NCBI RefSeq assembly: GCF_000515115.1
Contig: NZ_KI911538.1
Coordinates: 200,803-264,802 of the forward strand
Length of the DNA: 64,000 nucleotides
Reading direction: 5' to 3'
Source: Nocardiopsis sp. CNT312
Lineage (GTDB): Bacteria > Actinomycetota > Actinomycetes > Streptosporangiales > Streptosporangiaceae
Every line of letters begins with the position of its first letter. Position 1 is the first letter of the stretch. The notes below the pieces were generated by a model. That model was not told the origin of the DNA, did not search any database, and saw nothing but the letters and a program-made list of their open reading frames with translations. A program made the position numbers and the translations under genes. Below are positions 47,420 through 55,463 of this stretch, piece after piece.

Positions 47420-48243
47420 GGCGCGGCCCTCCGGGACCCCTCACCGTCCCCGGGAGCAGGGGCGCCCTGCGGACCGGCGTGGGCGTTGGCCGCGCGGCCG
47501 AGCTGGTCCTTGCGGGCCGCCTCCTTCAGTTGTTCGCGCAGGTGGCGGCCGTGCCTGCGGCTCACCGGCACGTCCCCGGCGGGGGTCCCCGCCACCAGAC
47601 CGGAAGAGGACGTCACCCGCAGGTCCCGCACCCACGGGATGGCGACGAGGTACCCCCGGTGCACGCGCACGAACCCGGCGGCGGACCACACCTCCTCCAG
47701 GTAGGAGAGCGACAGCCGGATCAGGTGGGTGCCGTCGGCGGTGTGCAGTCGCACGTAGTCCCCTTGGGCCTCCACGAACTGCACGTCGTCGCGTTTGACG
47801 AACACCGTGCGCCGACCGGTGTCGATCTGCACCACGTGCAGGTCCTCGGCGGGCGCCTCGGCCGCCGAGGACCGGCGCAGTTGCGCGATCCGCCCCACCG
47901 CCTCGGCCAGGCGCTCCGGACGGATCGGTTTGAGCAGGTAGTCGACGGCGCCGATCCCGAACGCCTCCACGGCGTGTGCTTCGGAGGCGGTGACGAACAC
48001 GATCGACGGCGGCTCCGAGAGCACACTCAGCACTCGGGCCACGTCCATGCCGTCCAGCCCCGGCATGAGGATGTCGAGGAAGGCGGCGTCGATGCTCGTG
48101 GTGCCCAGCAGCCGTACGGCGCTCGCGCCGTTCTCCGCCACCAGCACCTCCGACACCTCGGGCATCTCCCCGAGCAGGGCGGCCATCTCCTGGCGGGTCG
48201 ACGCCTCGTCCTCCACCACCAGGACCCTCAGGTCGGCCTTCAC
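47416..48243 (-). CDS. LytTR-family response regulator
   Basis: A 275-residue regulator with a receiver domain (VVEDE at 10-14, phospho-acceptor Asp57 in FLDILMPGLDG, conserved Lys in LLKPI) and a LytTR DNA-binding domain at about residues 138-240 (VQFVEAQGDYVRLHT, GFVRVHRGYLVAI). The last 30 residues are disordered. GTG 48243 overlaps the kinase stop. In other bacteria LytTR systems of this kind control carboxylate transporters, e.g. BtsSR and YpdAB of E. coli, which matches the symporter genes here. Confidence 0.93.
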   Translation of the reverse strand: MKADLRVLVVEDEASTRQEMAALLGEMPEVSEVLVAENGASAVRLLGTTSIDAAFLDILMPGLDGMDVARVLSVLSEPPSIVFVTASEAHAVEAFGIGAVDYLLKPIRPERLAEAVGRIAQLRRSSAAEAPAEDLHVVQIDTGRRTVFVKRDDVQFVEAQGDYVRLHTADGTHLIRLSLSYLEEVWSAAGFVRVHRGYLVAIPWVRDLRVTSSSGLVAGTPAGDVPVSRRHGRHLREQLKEAARKDQLGRAANAHAGPQGAPAPGDGEGSRRAAP

Positions 48244-49337
48244 TGGGCCACCACCCCCCGGGTGAATCGCGGGACGCGCACGGTGACCTTGGTGCCCTCA
48301 CCGAGCGCCGTTTCGATCACCAGACCGTACTCGGGCCCGTAGACCGCCCGCAGCCTCTGGTCGACGTTGGCCAGGCCCACGCCGCGGGTCTCCGGGCCGG
48401 TGCCTGCCAGGAGTGAACGGGCCAGGTCGGGGTGCATGCCGACCCCGTCGTCCTCGATCTCGATGACGCACAGCGGCCCCTCGCCGTAACCGGACACGCT
48501 GATGTGGCCCCGCCCCTCCTTGCGTTCCAGGCCGTGCCGGACGGCGTTCTCCACTATCGGCTGCACCACCAGGAACGGGACGGCCACGGGCAGGATTTCC
48601 GGCGCGATGCGCACGGTGATGTCGAGGCGGTCGTGGAAGCGGGCCCGCTGGAGTTCGAGGTAGGTCTCCACCGCTTCGAGCTCGTCGGCGACCGTGGCGT
48701 AGTCGCCCTTCTCGGAGAATCCGTAGCGCAGGTAGTCCGCGAAGTCGGAGAGCAGTTGCCGGGCGCGGTCGGGGTCGGTGCGCACCATCGCCGCGATCAC
48801 GGCGAGGGCGTTGTGCACGAAGTGCGGGGAGATCTGCGCGCGCAGCGAGCGCAGGTCCGCGGCGGCGATTCGGGCGCGGGCGCGGCGCAGCGCGGCGTGG
48901 TCCAGGTGCTCGGCGACCAGCGCGGCGGCGGCCTCCACGTCCGCTTCGACGGTCTCCCCGACGGCGACCAGGGCCCCGGAGAGCTCGTCGGCGACCATGA
49001 GCGGGGTGGCGTACAGAGGGGTGTTGTCGGCCATGCGCTCGCAGACCCCGCCCCCGTATTCGAAGACCTGGGCCAGCAGCGCATCGACCTGGGATGAGGG
49101 GATGTGTCGGCCGTGGGAGACGACCGGCCCGTCCAGGTCGGCCAGCACCACCCCGTCGACCGCGAGCAGCCGCCGCAGCCGCCGGGCCGCGGAGGGCGCG
49201 TCCCTGCCGTGCAGCCCGCTGCGCAGGTCGAGGCCCAGGGCGTGGATCCGGCGCATCAGTTCGACGCTCGCCTGCCGCTCCGAGGGCGCCGGGCGCCGCC
49301 GGGAGTGGAGCTTCCGCGACAGCCACCTTTTTGACAC
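48240..49337 (-). CDS. LytS-type sensor histidine kinase
   Basis: A 365-residue kinase of the His_kinase/HATPase_c pair. The phospho-acceptor is His172 in AQISPHFVHNAL. N-, G1- and G2-boxes are PIVENAVRHGL, EDDGVGM and RGVGLANVDQRL. The N-terminal 150 residues resemble a GAF-like domain; no transmembrane segment is visible, so it is probably a cytosolic sensor. GTG 49337 lacks a ribosome-binding site and is probably leaderless. Confidence 0.92.
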   Translation of the reverse strand: MSKRWLSRKLHSRRRPAPSERQASVELMRRIHALGLDLRSGLHGRDAPSAARRLRRLLAVDGVVLADLDGPVVSHGRHIPSSQVDALLAQVFEYGGGVCERMADNTPLYATPLMVADELSGALVAVGETVEADVEAAAALVAEHLDHAALRRARARIAAADLRSLRAQISPHFVHNALAVIAAMVRTDPDRARQLLSDFADYLRYGFSEKGDYATVADELEAVETYLELQRARFHDRLDITVRIAPEILPVAVPFLVVQPIVENAVRHGLERKEGRGHISVSGYGEGPLCVIEIEDDGVGMHPDLARSLLAGTGPETRGVGLANVDQRLRAVYGPEYGLVIETALGEGTKVTVRVPRFTRGVVAQ

Positions 49338-49343
49338 GAATCG

Positions 49344-49349
49344 ACCTTA
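49344..49349 (-). promoter_or_regulatory. -10 box (TAAGGT) of the kinase/regulator/transporter operon
   Basis: On the minus strand TAAGGT ends 6 nt before the kinase GTG, consistent with leaderless transcription of the four-gene operon. The gap to the actP terminator at 49564 is GC-rich and otherwise featureless. Confidence 0.5.
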
Positions 49350-49563
49350 TCCCAGCGGAGTGTGTCGGTGGTCACGTCCGGGTGTCACCTTTCGTGGGTG
49401 AGGGCGCACACGGGGGCAGTGCGGGCAAGGGGCGGGCCCGCCCCCGTGGGAAGGGGCGGGCCCGGTGCGGGGTGGAGCCGGGGCGGCGGCCGCCCCCTGG
49501 GGTGGAGTGCGGTCCCGAGCGGCCGCCGTAGGCGGCCCCGGCTCCGGGGGGATGGTTTCGGAG

Positions 49564-49591
49564 GCGGGCGCCCGGCCTTCCGGGCGCCCGC
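49564..49591 (-). terminator. Terminator after the ActP-like symporter
   Basis: A perfect 12-bp stem (49564-49575 with 49580-49591) with a 4-nt loop lies 4 nt after the symporter stop codon. Confidence 0.8.
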
Positions 49592-49594
49592 TGG

Positions 49595-51274
49595 TCAGTG
49601 GCTGCCCGCCTTCTCCGCTCCGGCGCCGGTCAGGGCACGGACCTGGAGCATGGCGAACTTGTCGAAGTCCTGCTCCTTGGAGCTGAGCGTGCCCAGGACC
49701 GCGCACAGCAGGCCGAAGGGCACCGACACCAGCGCCGGGTAGGGCATCGGGAACCAGGCGAAGTCGGCGCCCGGGACGAGCGCGGTCTCCGACCCCGACA
49801 CCACCGGCGAGAAGAACACCAGGCCGACGGCGGAGACGAGGCCGCCGTAGATGCCGGCCAGGGCGCCCCTGGTGTTGAACCGCTTCCAGAACAGGCTGAG
49901 CAGCAGGGTGGGCAGGTTGGCCGAGGCGGCGATCGCGAAGGCCAGCGAGACCAGGAAGGCCACGTTGAGGTTCTGCGCGAACACGGCCAGGACGATGGCC
50001 ACGACACCGATGCCCAGGGCGGTGAGCTTGGCGACCCTGACCTCTTCGCTTCCGGTCGCCTTGCCCTTGCGCAGCACCGAGTTGTAGAAGTCGTGCGCCA
50101 GGGACGAGGAGGAGGCGATGACCAGCCCCGCCACGGTGGACAGGATGGCCGCGAAGGCCGCCGAGGCGATGAGCGCCAGCAGGACGGAGCCCGCGAACGG
50201 TCCGCCGATCTGCTCGCCCACGGTCTGGGCGAGCTGCGGGGCGGCCGTGTTGCCTCCCGGGTTCTGCGCGGTGATGGCCTCGTGGCCGACCAGGGCGGCG
50301 GCACCGAAGCCGAGCACCAGCGTCATGAGGTAGAAGACACCGATGAGGCCGATCCCCCAGTTGACCGACTTACGGGCGCTCTGGGAGTCGGGGACCGTGT
50401 AGAAGCGGATGAGGATGTGCGGCAGGCCGGCCGTACCCAGGACCAGGGCCATGCCGAGGCTGATGAGGCTCAGCTTGTTCCACATGGTCGCGACGGCGTC
50501 GCCGGGCACCTCGACCCCGAACCGCAGCCCGGGCTCCAGGAGCGCCGCGCCGTGCTGGCTGGCGCTGGCCGCGTCGTTCATCAGCGCGCCCAGGTTGAAG
50601 CCGTACAGGGACAGCGTGAGCAGGGTCAGCAGGGCCGCGCCGCCCATGAGGATGACGGCCTTGACGATCTGGACCCAGGTGGTGCCCTTCATGCCGCCCA
50701 GCGACACGTAGAGCGTCATCAGCAGGCCGACGACCACGATGCCGACGATCTTGGCGACGTCGGCGCTCATGCCCAGGAAGGTCTGCCCCTCCTGGATGCC
50801 CAGCAGCAGGGCGATGAGCGCGCCCGCACCGACCATCTGGGCGAGGAGGTAGAAGATCGACACGACGACGGTGGACACCGCCGCGGCCGTACGGACGGGG
50901 CGCTGCTGCATGCGGTAGGACAGCACGTCGCCCATGGTGTAGCGGCCGGAGTTGCGCAGGAGTTCGGCCACGAGCAGGAGGGCGACCAACCACGCCACCA
51001 GGAAGCCGATGGAGTAGAGGAAGCCGTCGTAGCCGAACAGCGCGATCATGCCGGCGATGCCGAGGAAGGAGGCGGCCGACATGTAGTCGCTGCCGATCGC
51101 CAGGCCGTTCTGGAGGGGGGAGAAGCCGCGTCCGCCCGAGTGGAAGTCGGTGGCGTTGCGGGTGTTGCGGTTGGCCCAGATCGTGATGCCGATCGTGGCC
51201 GCGACCATGAGGCCGAAGAGGACCAGGGTGACGAGGCGGGTGCTCTCGCTCGTCGCTTCCGCCGCGAGCATCAT
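49595..51274 (-). CDS. actP: Cation/acetate symporter
   Basis: A 559-residue SSS transporter. DFHSGGRGFSPLQNGLAIGSDYMSAASFLG, GYDGFLYSIGFLVAW and GLPHILIRFYTVPD match ActP closely. It has 13-14 spans. ATG 51274 overlaps the DUF485 stop (ATGA). The paired DUF485 and ActP genes lie directly upstream of the LytS/LytTR operon on the same strand, so the two-component system may control both transporter pairs. Confidence 0.93.
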   Translation of the reverse strand: MMLAAEATSESTRLVTLVLFGLMVAATIGITIWANRNTRNATDFHSGGRGFSPLQNGLAIGSDYMSAASFLGIAGMIALFGYDGFLYSIGFLVAWLVALLLVAELLRNSGRYTMGDVLSYRMQQRPVRTAAAVSTVVVSIFYLLAQMVGAGALIALLLGIQEGQTFLGMSADVAKIVGIVVVGLLMTLYVSLGGMKGTTWVQIVKAVILMGGAALLTLLTLSLYGFNLGALMNDAASASQHGAALLEPGLRFGVEVPGDAVATMWNKLSLISLGMALVLGTAGLPHILIRFYTVPDSQSARKSVNWGIGLIGVFYLMTLVLGFGAAALVGHEAITAQNPGGNTAAPQLAQTVGEQIGGPFAGSVLLALIASAAFAAILSTVAGLVIASSSSLAHDFYNSVLRKGKATGSEEVRVAKLTALGIGVVAIVLAVFAQNLNVAFLVSLAFAIAASANLPTLLLSLFWKRFNTRGALAGIYGGLVSAVGLVFFSPVVSGSETALVPGADFAWFPMPYPALVSVPFGLLCAVLGTLSSKEQDFDKFAMLQVRALTGAGAEKAGSH

Positions 51275-51642
51275 CGGGTGGCCTCCTCACTGCTGCGGAC
51301 GAGTTCGTCGTGCAGCTCGGTGGCCTGGGGGTCGAGCTTGCCGCGGGCATAGGACGTGTAGGCGACGGCGATGCCGAAGGTGGAGGCGAACTGGAGCAGG
51401 CCGAACACCAGCGCGAAGTTCACGTTGCCGAAGAGCACGGTGCCCATGAGGTCGCGTGCGAAGGCCGACATGAGCACGTAGAGGAAGAACCATGCCAGGA
51501 AGGCCACGCTCATGGGGAAGACGAAACGGTACAGTCGGCGCTTGAGCTCGTTGAAGCGCGGATCGCTGTGCATGGCGATCAGCGCCTCCTCGGAGATGCC
51601 GCCGTTCGTCGGCGGACTGCCCGTCTGCTTCTCTTCTGCCAT
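51271..51642 (-). CDS. DUF485 membrane protein
   Basis: A 123-residue DUF485 protein with spans at about residues 42-62 and 73-95 and the conserved region SDPRFNELKRRLYRFVFPMSV. GAGGAGG before ATG 51642 sets the start. It is translationally coupled to actP. An imperfect inverted repeat TTAC-N8-GTAA (51709-51724) lies 67 nt upstream. Confidence 0.9.
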   Translation of the reverse strand: MAEEKQTGSPPTNGGISEEALIAMHSDPRFNELKRRLYRFVFPMSVAFLAWFFLYVLMSAFARDLMGTVLFGNVNFALVFGLLQFASTFGIAVAYTSYARGKLDPQATELHDELVRSSEEATR

Positions 51643-51849
51643 GTGTCCTCCTCAGGGGGATGAGCGGTTCCCGCCGGTTTCGTGGTGATTGCGGCGGTGT
51701 GACCTGCGTTACTGGGCACTGTAAGGAGGGACACGCTGGGGGAGGAGGTGCTGTGGCTCCGTGAGCGCCGAACGCGGGGGTGGAGCGTCGAGTGGTCGCC
51801 CAGTGTGCGGCGAACGGTCGGATGGAGCGGTGAACGGTCGTCGAGCGGC

Positions 51850-51891
51850 CCCTGGGGCGGAGTGCGGCCGGTGGAGTGCGCCGCCCCAGGG
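51850..51891 (-). terminator. Terminator of the secreted protein gene at 51898
   Basis: An 11-bp stem (51850-51860 with 51881-51891) with a 20-nt loop follows the stop codon on the minus strand by 6 nt. Between this and 51750 are short direct repeats of the type GCGAACGGTCG/GTGAACGGTCG. Confidence 0.6.
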
Positions 51892-51897
51892 CCGGGA

Positions 51898-52260
51898 TCA
51901 ATCGACCCAGGTGCGGACGATGTCGGCGCCGGCGCCGCCGGGGCCGGCGAAGTACTCGCTCTCGGTGTAGGTCGCCGATCCGTCCTCGTCGACGGTGCTC
52001 CGAACGAGGGTGAGGCGGGCACCGTCGCCGCCGATGCGGAGGGTGCGGTGTTCGTAGCCGAGCTCGAACTCGGTGTGCCCGGGGCGTCCGCCGACCGCGA
52101 TGGCGGTGCCGTCGTCGGCGGCGGCAGCGGTGGCCGTCCCGGTGACGACGGCCGCGGCGGCGAGGGGGAGCAGGGCCAGGCCGAAGGCGCGCGGCGCGCT
52201 GCGGGTGCGGCCGGTCCGGGCGGCGGTGCGTTGCGGCGGTGCGTTGTGGTCCACGGTCAA
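51898..52260 (-). CDS. Small secreted protein
   Basis: A 120-residue protein with a basic N-terminus, a signal-peptide core (FGLALLPLAAAAVVTGTATAAAADDG) and a mature domain of about 70 residues with beta strands and no Cys. TTG 52260 has GGAAGG 7 nt upstream; GTG 52254 is an alternative. It is the last gene downstream of the Gly/Tyr-rich gene at 52447, from which it is separated by a strong hairpin. No family is recognised. Confidence 0.6.
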   Translation of the reverse strand: MTVDHNAPPQRTAARTGRTRSAPRAFGLALLPLAAAAVVTGTATAAAADDGTAIAVGGRPGHTEFELGYEHRTLRIGGDGARLTLVRSTVDEDGSATYTESEYFAGPGGAGADIVRTWVD

Positions 52261-52292
52261 TGGGCGTCCTTCCCTCGGGGCGGCGCGTGAGC

Positions 52293-52326
52293 GGGGAGGC
52301 CCGGCCCGCGCGGGCCGGGCCTCCCC
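52293..52326 (-). terminator. 34-bp perfect GC palindrome (terminator)
   Basis: Two 17-bp arms are perfectly complementary without a spacer, 121 nt after the stop of the 52447 gene and 33 nt before the next start on the same strand. It should stop or attenuate transcription between these genes. Confidence 0.65.
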
Positions 52327-52446
52327 GGGTGTGCGTGCGTTGGCGCGTGTTCCTCTCGCGAGGGCGGCTCCGGGCCCGAGGCCCGTCGCCACAGTGGGAG
52401 CCTGTCCTATGCGTGTCGGAGGCGCGGTCAATGACACGCGCTTTCC

Positions 52447-52689
52447 TCACATTCCGTGACGGTGTGGAGATCCTCGGTGGTATCTGTCGCCGCCGTGGCC
52501 GACCGAGCTGGCGTAGTAGCTGCCGTAGCCGTAGCCGTGGTGGCGGAAGCAGTCGTGCCCGTGACGGGTCCTGGGGTAGCCGCCGGAGGACGGCGCGGTG
52601 TCGGCCATCGTGGTGGACGGCACGCCGAACGCCAGCGCCGGGGCCGCGAATCCTGCGAACAGGGCTCGCGCGATGTGTCTCCTGTCCAT
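52447..52689 (-). CDS. Small secreted His/Gly/Tyr-rich protein
   Basis: An 80-residue protein with signal peptide MDRRHIARALFAGFAAPALAFG ending TTMAD, closely like those of the proteins at 55464 and 56791. The mature 50 residues are rich in His, Gly, Tyr and Arg (HHGYGYGSYYASS) with one Cys; the SFxGP repeat of its relatives is missing. A GGGGGAT ribosome-binding site precedes ATG 52689. Metal binding by the His-rich part or a structural surface role is possible; both are inference. Confidence 0.6.
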   Translation of the reverse strand: MDRRHIARALFAGFAAPALAFGVPSTTMADTAPSSGGYPRTRHGHDCFRHHGYGYGSYYASSVGHGGDRYHRGSPHRHGM

Positions 52690-52939
52690 GGGATCCCCCG
52701 GTGCGCCGGGGCCCGCGCTCGGCGTGTCCGTCCGTCCGCGTTCCGCCCGTCCGGTCGACGGGGGCCCCTTGTACCCATGAACCCTGCCGAGGATCCGGGC
52801 GGCGCGGTGGGACGCCACGCGATGGCGACATCTCCACGTAAGCACACCAGGTGATGATTCGTACGCTTTGTGCGGTTGTTATGACTCTTTCTTTAGGGTT
52901 TCAACTTCTTAGTGGAGTGATGCCCGATGTGTACTTCCT

Positions 52940-52956
52940 ATGACAAGGACTGTCAT
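52940..52956. promoter_or_regulatory. Inverted repeat ATGACA-N5-TGTCAT
   Basis: A perfect 6-5-6 repeat in the AT-rich gap between the gene at 52447 and the mini gene at 53100, followed by a further ATGACAT at 52961. It could serve either divergent gene. The rest of this 410-nt gap shows only AT-rich promoter-like sequence. Confidence 0.45.
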
Positions 52957-53099
52957 TGATATGACATTCGGCTCGCCATGTCGTGCCGGTCCCCGTGGGT
53001 GCGGTCTAGATTGCGAGTTGTTCGGGCGCTACCGGTCCTTGCGGACTCATGGTGTTAAGCGCCTGGAACCGTATACAACTCATCATTTCGGAGATACAG

Positions 53100-53279
53100 A
53101 TGACCTACAGGCAGGGCGACCGCGTCCAGTTCCGCAGCAGCCGCCACAACGACCAGATCCGCACCGGCCAGGTGCACGAGGTCCAGGGCAAGGGCCAGAA
53201 CGCCCGTCTCACGATCACCGACGACGAGGACCAGCAGTCGGTCCGCGTCGAGGCGAACCAGATCGAGGGCAAGCTCTAA
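53100..53279 (+). CDS. TUDOR/SH3-like mini protein (59 aa)
   Basis: A 59-residue protein (YRQGDRVQFRSS..IRTGQVHEVQGKGQNARLTI) with the K/R-x-GD-x-V start and five-strand pattern of the Hva1/TUDOR-like small barrel proteins. GGAG lies 7 nt before ATG 53100. Such proteins are found in many soil actinomycetes without a known role. It is followed by a good terminator. Confidence 0.7.
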   Translation: MTYRQGDRVQFRSSRHNDQIRTGQVHEVQGKGQNARLTITDDEDQQSVRVEANQIEGKL

Positions 53280-53300
53280 CCTGGATCTCCTGGGTTCTCT

Positions 53301-53331
53301 GGGGCGCTCGGCCGTCAGGGCCGGGTGCCCC
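53301..53331 (+). terminator. Terminator after the mini barrel protein
   Basis: A 13-bp stem with two G-T wobbles (53301-53313 with 53319-53331) and a 5-nt loop begins 22 nt after the stop codon. Confidence 0.7.
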
Positions 53332-53493
53332 TCTCGTGTGCCTCTTCTCCCCGGCCCGTCCGTCTCCGTCGGCGGCCCGTTAGCAAGCACCGGATTATGG
53401 TGCGTTTCCGGACGTGTTCCTCGGTAAAGGAATATTTTCGTTGTCTCTCGGTTCGGAGCGATGTGCCGTCCGGGACCGTTACGCTCCGTCGTG

Positions 53494-53509
53494 TTGTAAT
53501 CGCGGACAA
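53494..53509. promoter_or_regulatory. TTGT-N8-ACAA site upstream of the first Crp-like gene
   Basis: TTGT and ACAA are symmetrically placed with 8 nt between, compatible with a Crp/Fnr-type half-site arrangement. It lies in an AT-richer patch 190-210 nt before the gene. The remainder of 53332-53701 shows no gene. Confidence 0.3.
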
Positions 53510-53701
53510 GAGGAAGGCTGGCGTTCGTGTGGGGAGAGGCGGCTGCGGCCGCCCGGACATGTACCGGTTCCACCACCGTGTACCGCTGTTGCGGTCCGCG
53601 GTGCACGCGGCGCGCCCTCCCTTCTGCCTGTGGCTGTGCGGCCACACGTATCCACCGTCCACGTCGCCGGTCAGGCGAGCACGAGTTCGGGTGAGGGACC
53701 G

Positions 53702-54451
53702 TTGAACAACATGCAGGCGCCCAGTGTGGGACGTGCGGAGGGCTACCGAGTCCCTGCACCGAGGACGACAGAGGAGACGGTCGACGCGGAGCGGCTCCAC
53801 CAGGCCGAGTGGGTCGTCTCGTGTTTGGAGGGCCGCTCCGCGGCCCGGCCCGGGCGCGGAGCGGTCGTGGCCCTGGCCTCCAGGCTGAGGACCCGTCTGC
53901 TCCGCCGCGGTGAGCTGGCCTTCCGTGAGGGGGACAGCGAGGCGGGGGTGTGGATCGTCCGGGCCGGGCGGCTCGAACTGGCCGTCAAGGGGCGCCAGCG
54001 TCCGCTGATCGTGCAGATCATGCGCTCGGGAGGGATCGACGGCGACATACAGAAGCTGCTGGGCATGCCGTTCCCGTACCGTGCGCGGGCCCTGGAGGAG
54101 ACCGAGTGCCTGACCCTGGCACCCCGGGACTTCGAGGAACTGCTGGCAGAGCACCCCCAGATCGCCCGGATGTGGATGTCTACCATGGCGGAGCGGCTGT
54201 CCTACTCCCACGACCGGATCGTGGGGATGCTCGGGCGCACGCTCACACAGCAGAGTTCCCGCCTGCTGCTGGACGAGGCCGCCTCGGGGGTGGTCGACGT
54301 GCCCCAGCAGAAACTGTCGGAGATGCTCGGTGTCTGCCGTCCGTCGCTGAACAAGGTGCTCAAGGAACTGGAGGGGCAGGGCCTCATCCGTCTCCGCTAC
54401 GGGGCCGTGGACATCCTCGACCCCTACGGGCTGGCCCAGCGGGCGGACTGA
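53702..54451 (+). CDS. Crp/Fnr-family transcription regulator, copy 1
   Basis: A 249-residue regulator with a cNMP-binding-like beta-barrel (about residues 60-150: GELAFREGDSEAGVWIVRAG), a dimer helix and a Crp-type winged helix (VPQQKLSEMLGVCRPSLNKVLKELEGQGLIRL). The phosphate-binding cassette that contacts cAMP in Crp (GELGLF..RSA) is replaced by GGIDGDIQKLLGMPFPYRAR, so cAMP binding is doubtful. No Fe-S Cys cluster is present. TTG 53702 has GAGG 5 nt upstream; ATG 53711 is possible. The protein is a paralogue of the one at 55951. Confidence 0.85.
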   Translation: MNNMQAPSVGRAEGYRVPAPRTTEETVDAERLHQAEWVVSCLEGRSAARPGRGAVVALASRLRTRLLRRGELAFREGDSEAGVWIVRAGRLELAVKGRQRPLIVQIMRSGGIDGDIQKLLGMPFPYRARALEETECLTLAPRDFEELLAEHPQIARMWMSTMAERLSYSHDRIVGMLGRTLTQQSSRLLLDEAASGVVDVPQQKLSEMLGVCRPSLNKVLKELEGQGLIRLRYGAVDILDPYGLAQRAD

Positions 54452-54469
54452 GACACGGAGGAAGAAGAA

Positions 54470-54499
54470 GGGGCGGGGGCCCTTTCGGGCCCCCGCCCC
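54470..54499. terminator. Bidirectional terminator
   Basis: A perfect 13-bp GC stem with a TTTC loop lies between the convergent Crp-like gene and the LAxTG protein gene. Confidence 0.85.
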
Positions 54500-54522
54500 C
54501 GTGTTCTCCGATGTCCGCAGTG

Positions 54523-54975
54523 CTACTCGGCGGCCTCGGAGGAGGCGGCCTCGCGGCGACGGCGGGTCATGTACATGACCACACCGCCGGTCAGGGCGAT
54601 GGCACCGCCGATCAGGGCGAGGTCCTCGGACGGGCCGGTCGTGGCGAGCACCTCGGGGGCACCGCCCACAACGGCGGCGCCACCCTCCTCGGCAACGGGG
54701 CAGGGGCCCTCGAAGGCGCCGCCCGGGCCCGCCCCGTCGCAGACCTCGTGGAACTCGGCGCCGTCGGCCTCGCTGTGGATGCCGGCACCGTCGTTGCCGT
54801 GGTGGTCGTCGCGGCCACCGCGGTTGGTGTCCTCGGCAGCCTGCTCGGCGTTGTCGTCGACGGTGTCGGCGGTGGCCACACCCGCCACCGACAGGGAGCC
54901 GCCGATGAGGGCGGCCATCGCGACCCCGGGCCAGAACTTCTTGTTCAGGACGGTGCGTCGAACGAGTTCAGACAT
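54523..54975 (-). CDS. LAxTG-type sortase substrate, secreted surface protein
   Basis: A 150-residue protein with a signal peptide (residues about 1-37, ending ATAD), an acidic, Gly/His-rich mature part with two Cys, the sorting motif LATTG near residue 111, a hydrophobic span and the basic tail MTRRRRE. LAxTG is the motif used by class E sortases of high-GC actinomycetes, so covalent wall anchoring is expected. No sortase gene is in the window. AGGA 6 nt before ATG 54975 sets the start. Confidence 0.75.
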   Translation of the reverse strand: MSELVRRTVLNKKFWPGVAMAALIGGSLSVAGVATADTVDDNAEQAAEDTNRGGRDDHHGNDGAGIHSEADGAEFHEVCDGAGPGGAFEGPCPVAEEGGAAVVGGAPEVLATTGPSEDLALIGGAIALTGGVVMYMTRRRREAASSEAAE

Positions 54976-54986
54976 TTGCACTCCTA

Positions 54987-54999
54987 TGCATCGGATGCA
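54987..54999. promoter_or_regulatory. TGCAT-CGG-ATGCA palindrome in the LAxTG gene leader
   Basis: A perfect 5-3-5 inverted repeat lies directly upstream of the ribosome-binding site of the LAxTG gene and could act on its transcription or translation. Confidence 0.35.
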
Positions 55000-55068
55000 G
55001 GTAGTCGCAGTTTTTCGTGGATTCGTCGGCTATCAGAACACCGGCACGCTGCTTCAACGGGGGAAATG

Positions 55069-55084
55069 TGTCGTACTTACGACA
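55069..55084. promoter_or_regulatory. TGTCGTA-CT-TACGACA palindrome
   Basis: A perfect 7-2-7 repeat that can also be read as TGTCG-N6-CGACA, the geometry of Crp-family sites (TGTGA-N6-TCACA). It is 94 nt upstream of the LAxTG gene on the minus strand and in the shared 482-nt gap before the Gly/Tyr-rich gene at 55464. That gap is AT-rich for this genome and otherwise contains no gene. Confidence 0.5.
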
Positions 55085-55221
55085 GTTCCGTTGTCTTTTG
55101 CTCGGGCGGGAGAATGGCGGGATCCCTCGTGGTGGTGCTCCGAGGGCCCCATGGGGGCGAGAATGGTTTTGATGCTGCTTCGGCAACTGCTCTCATGTAT
55201 GGGGCAAAATGAAGGAAATAC

Positions 55222-55237
55222 TGTCGCTTCGATCACA
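55222..55237. promoter_or_regulatory. TGTCG-N6-TCACA Crp-like site
   Basis: The right half site equals the Crp consensus and the left half matches 3 of 5. The flanking bases extend the symmetry (C...G). It lies 227-242 nt before the start of the Gly/Tyr-rich gene at 55464. Confidence 0.4.
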
Positions 55238-55463
55238 GATAAGCCTGTGCGTCTGATTTCATGTGGTTATGTGGAGCCCGTTGCCGCTGAGCAGCCGGGT
55301 ATTCCCGGATCTGCGCATCGGTGACCCGGGTTCCTTCCGAGGACTTCTGGAGGGGAAGACCCGGGGCGGGAACCGCCGGGCACACCGGAACCGGTGCGCC
55401 GGGTGGAACCGGCCAAGGGCTCGGACCGGGCCTCGGCCCGTCCGTTGAGCTAGGAGGTATTCC

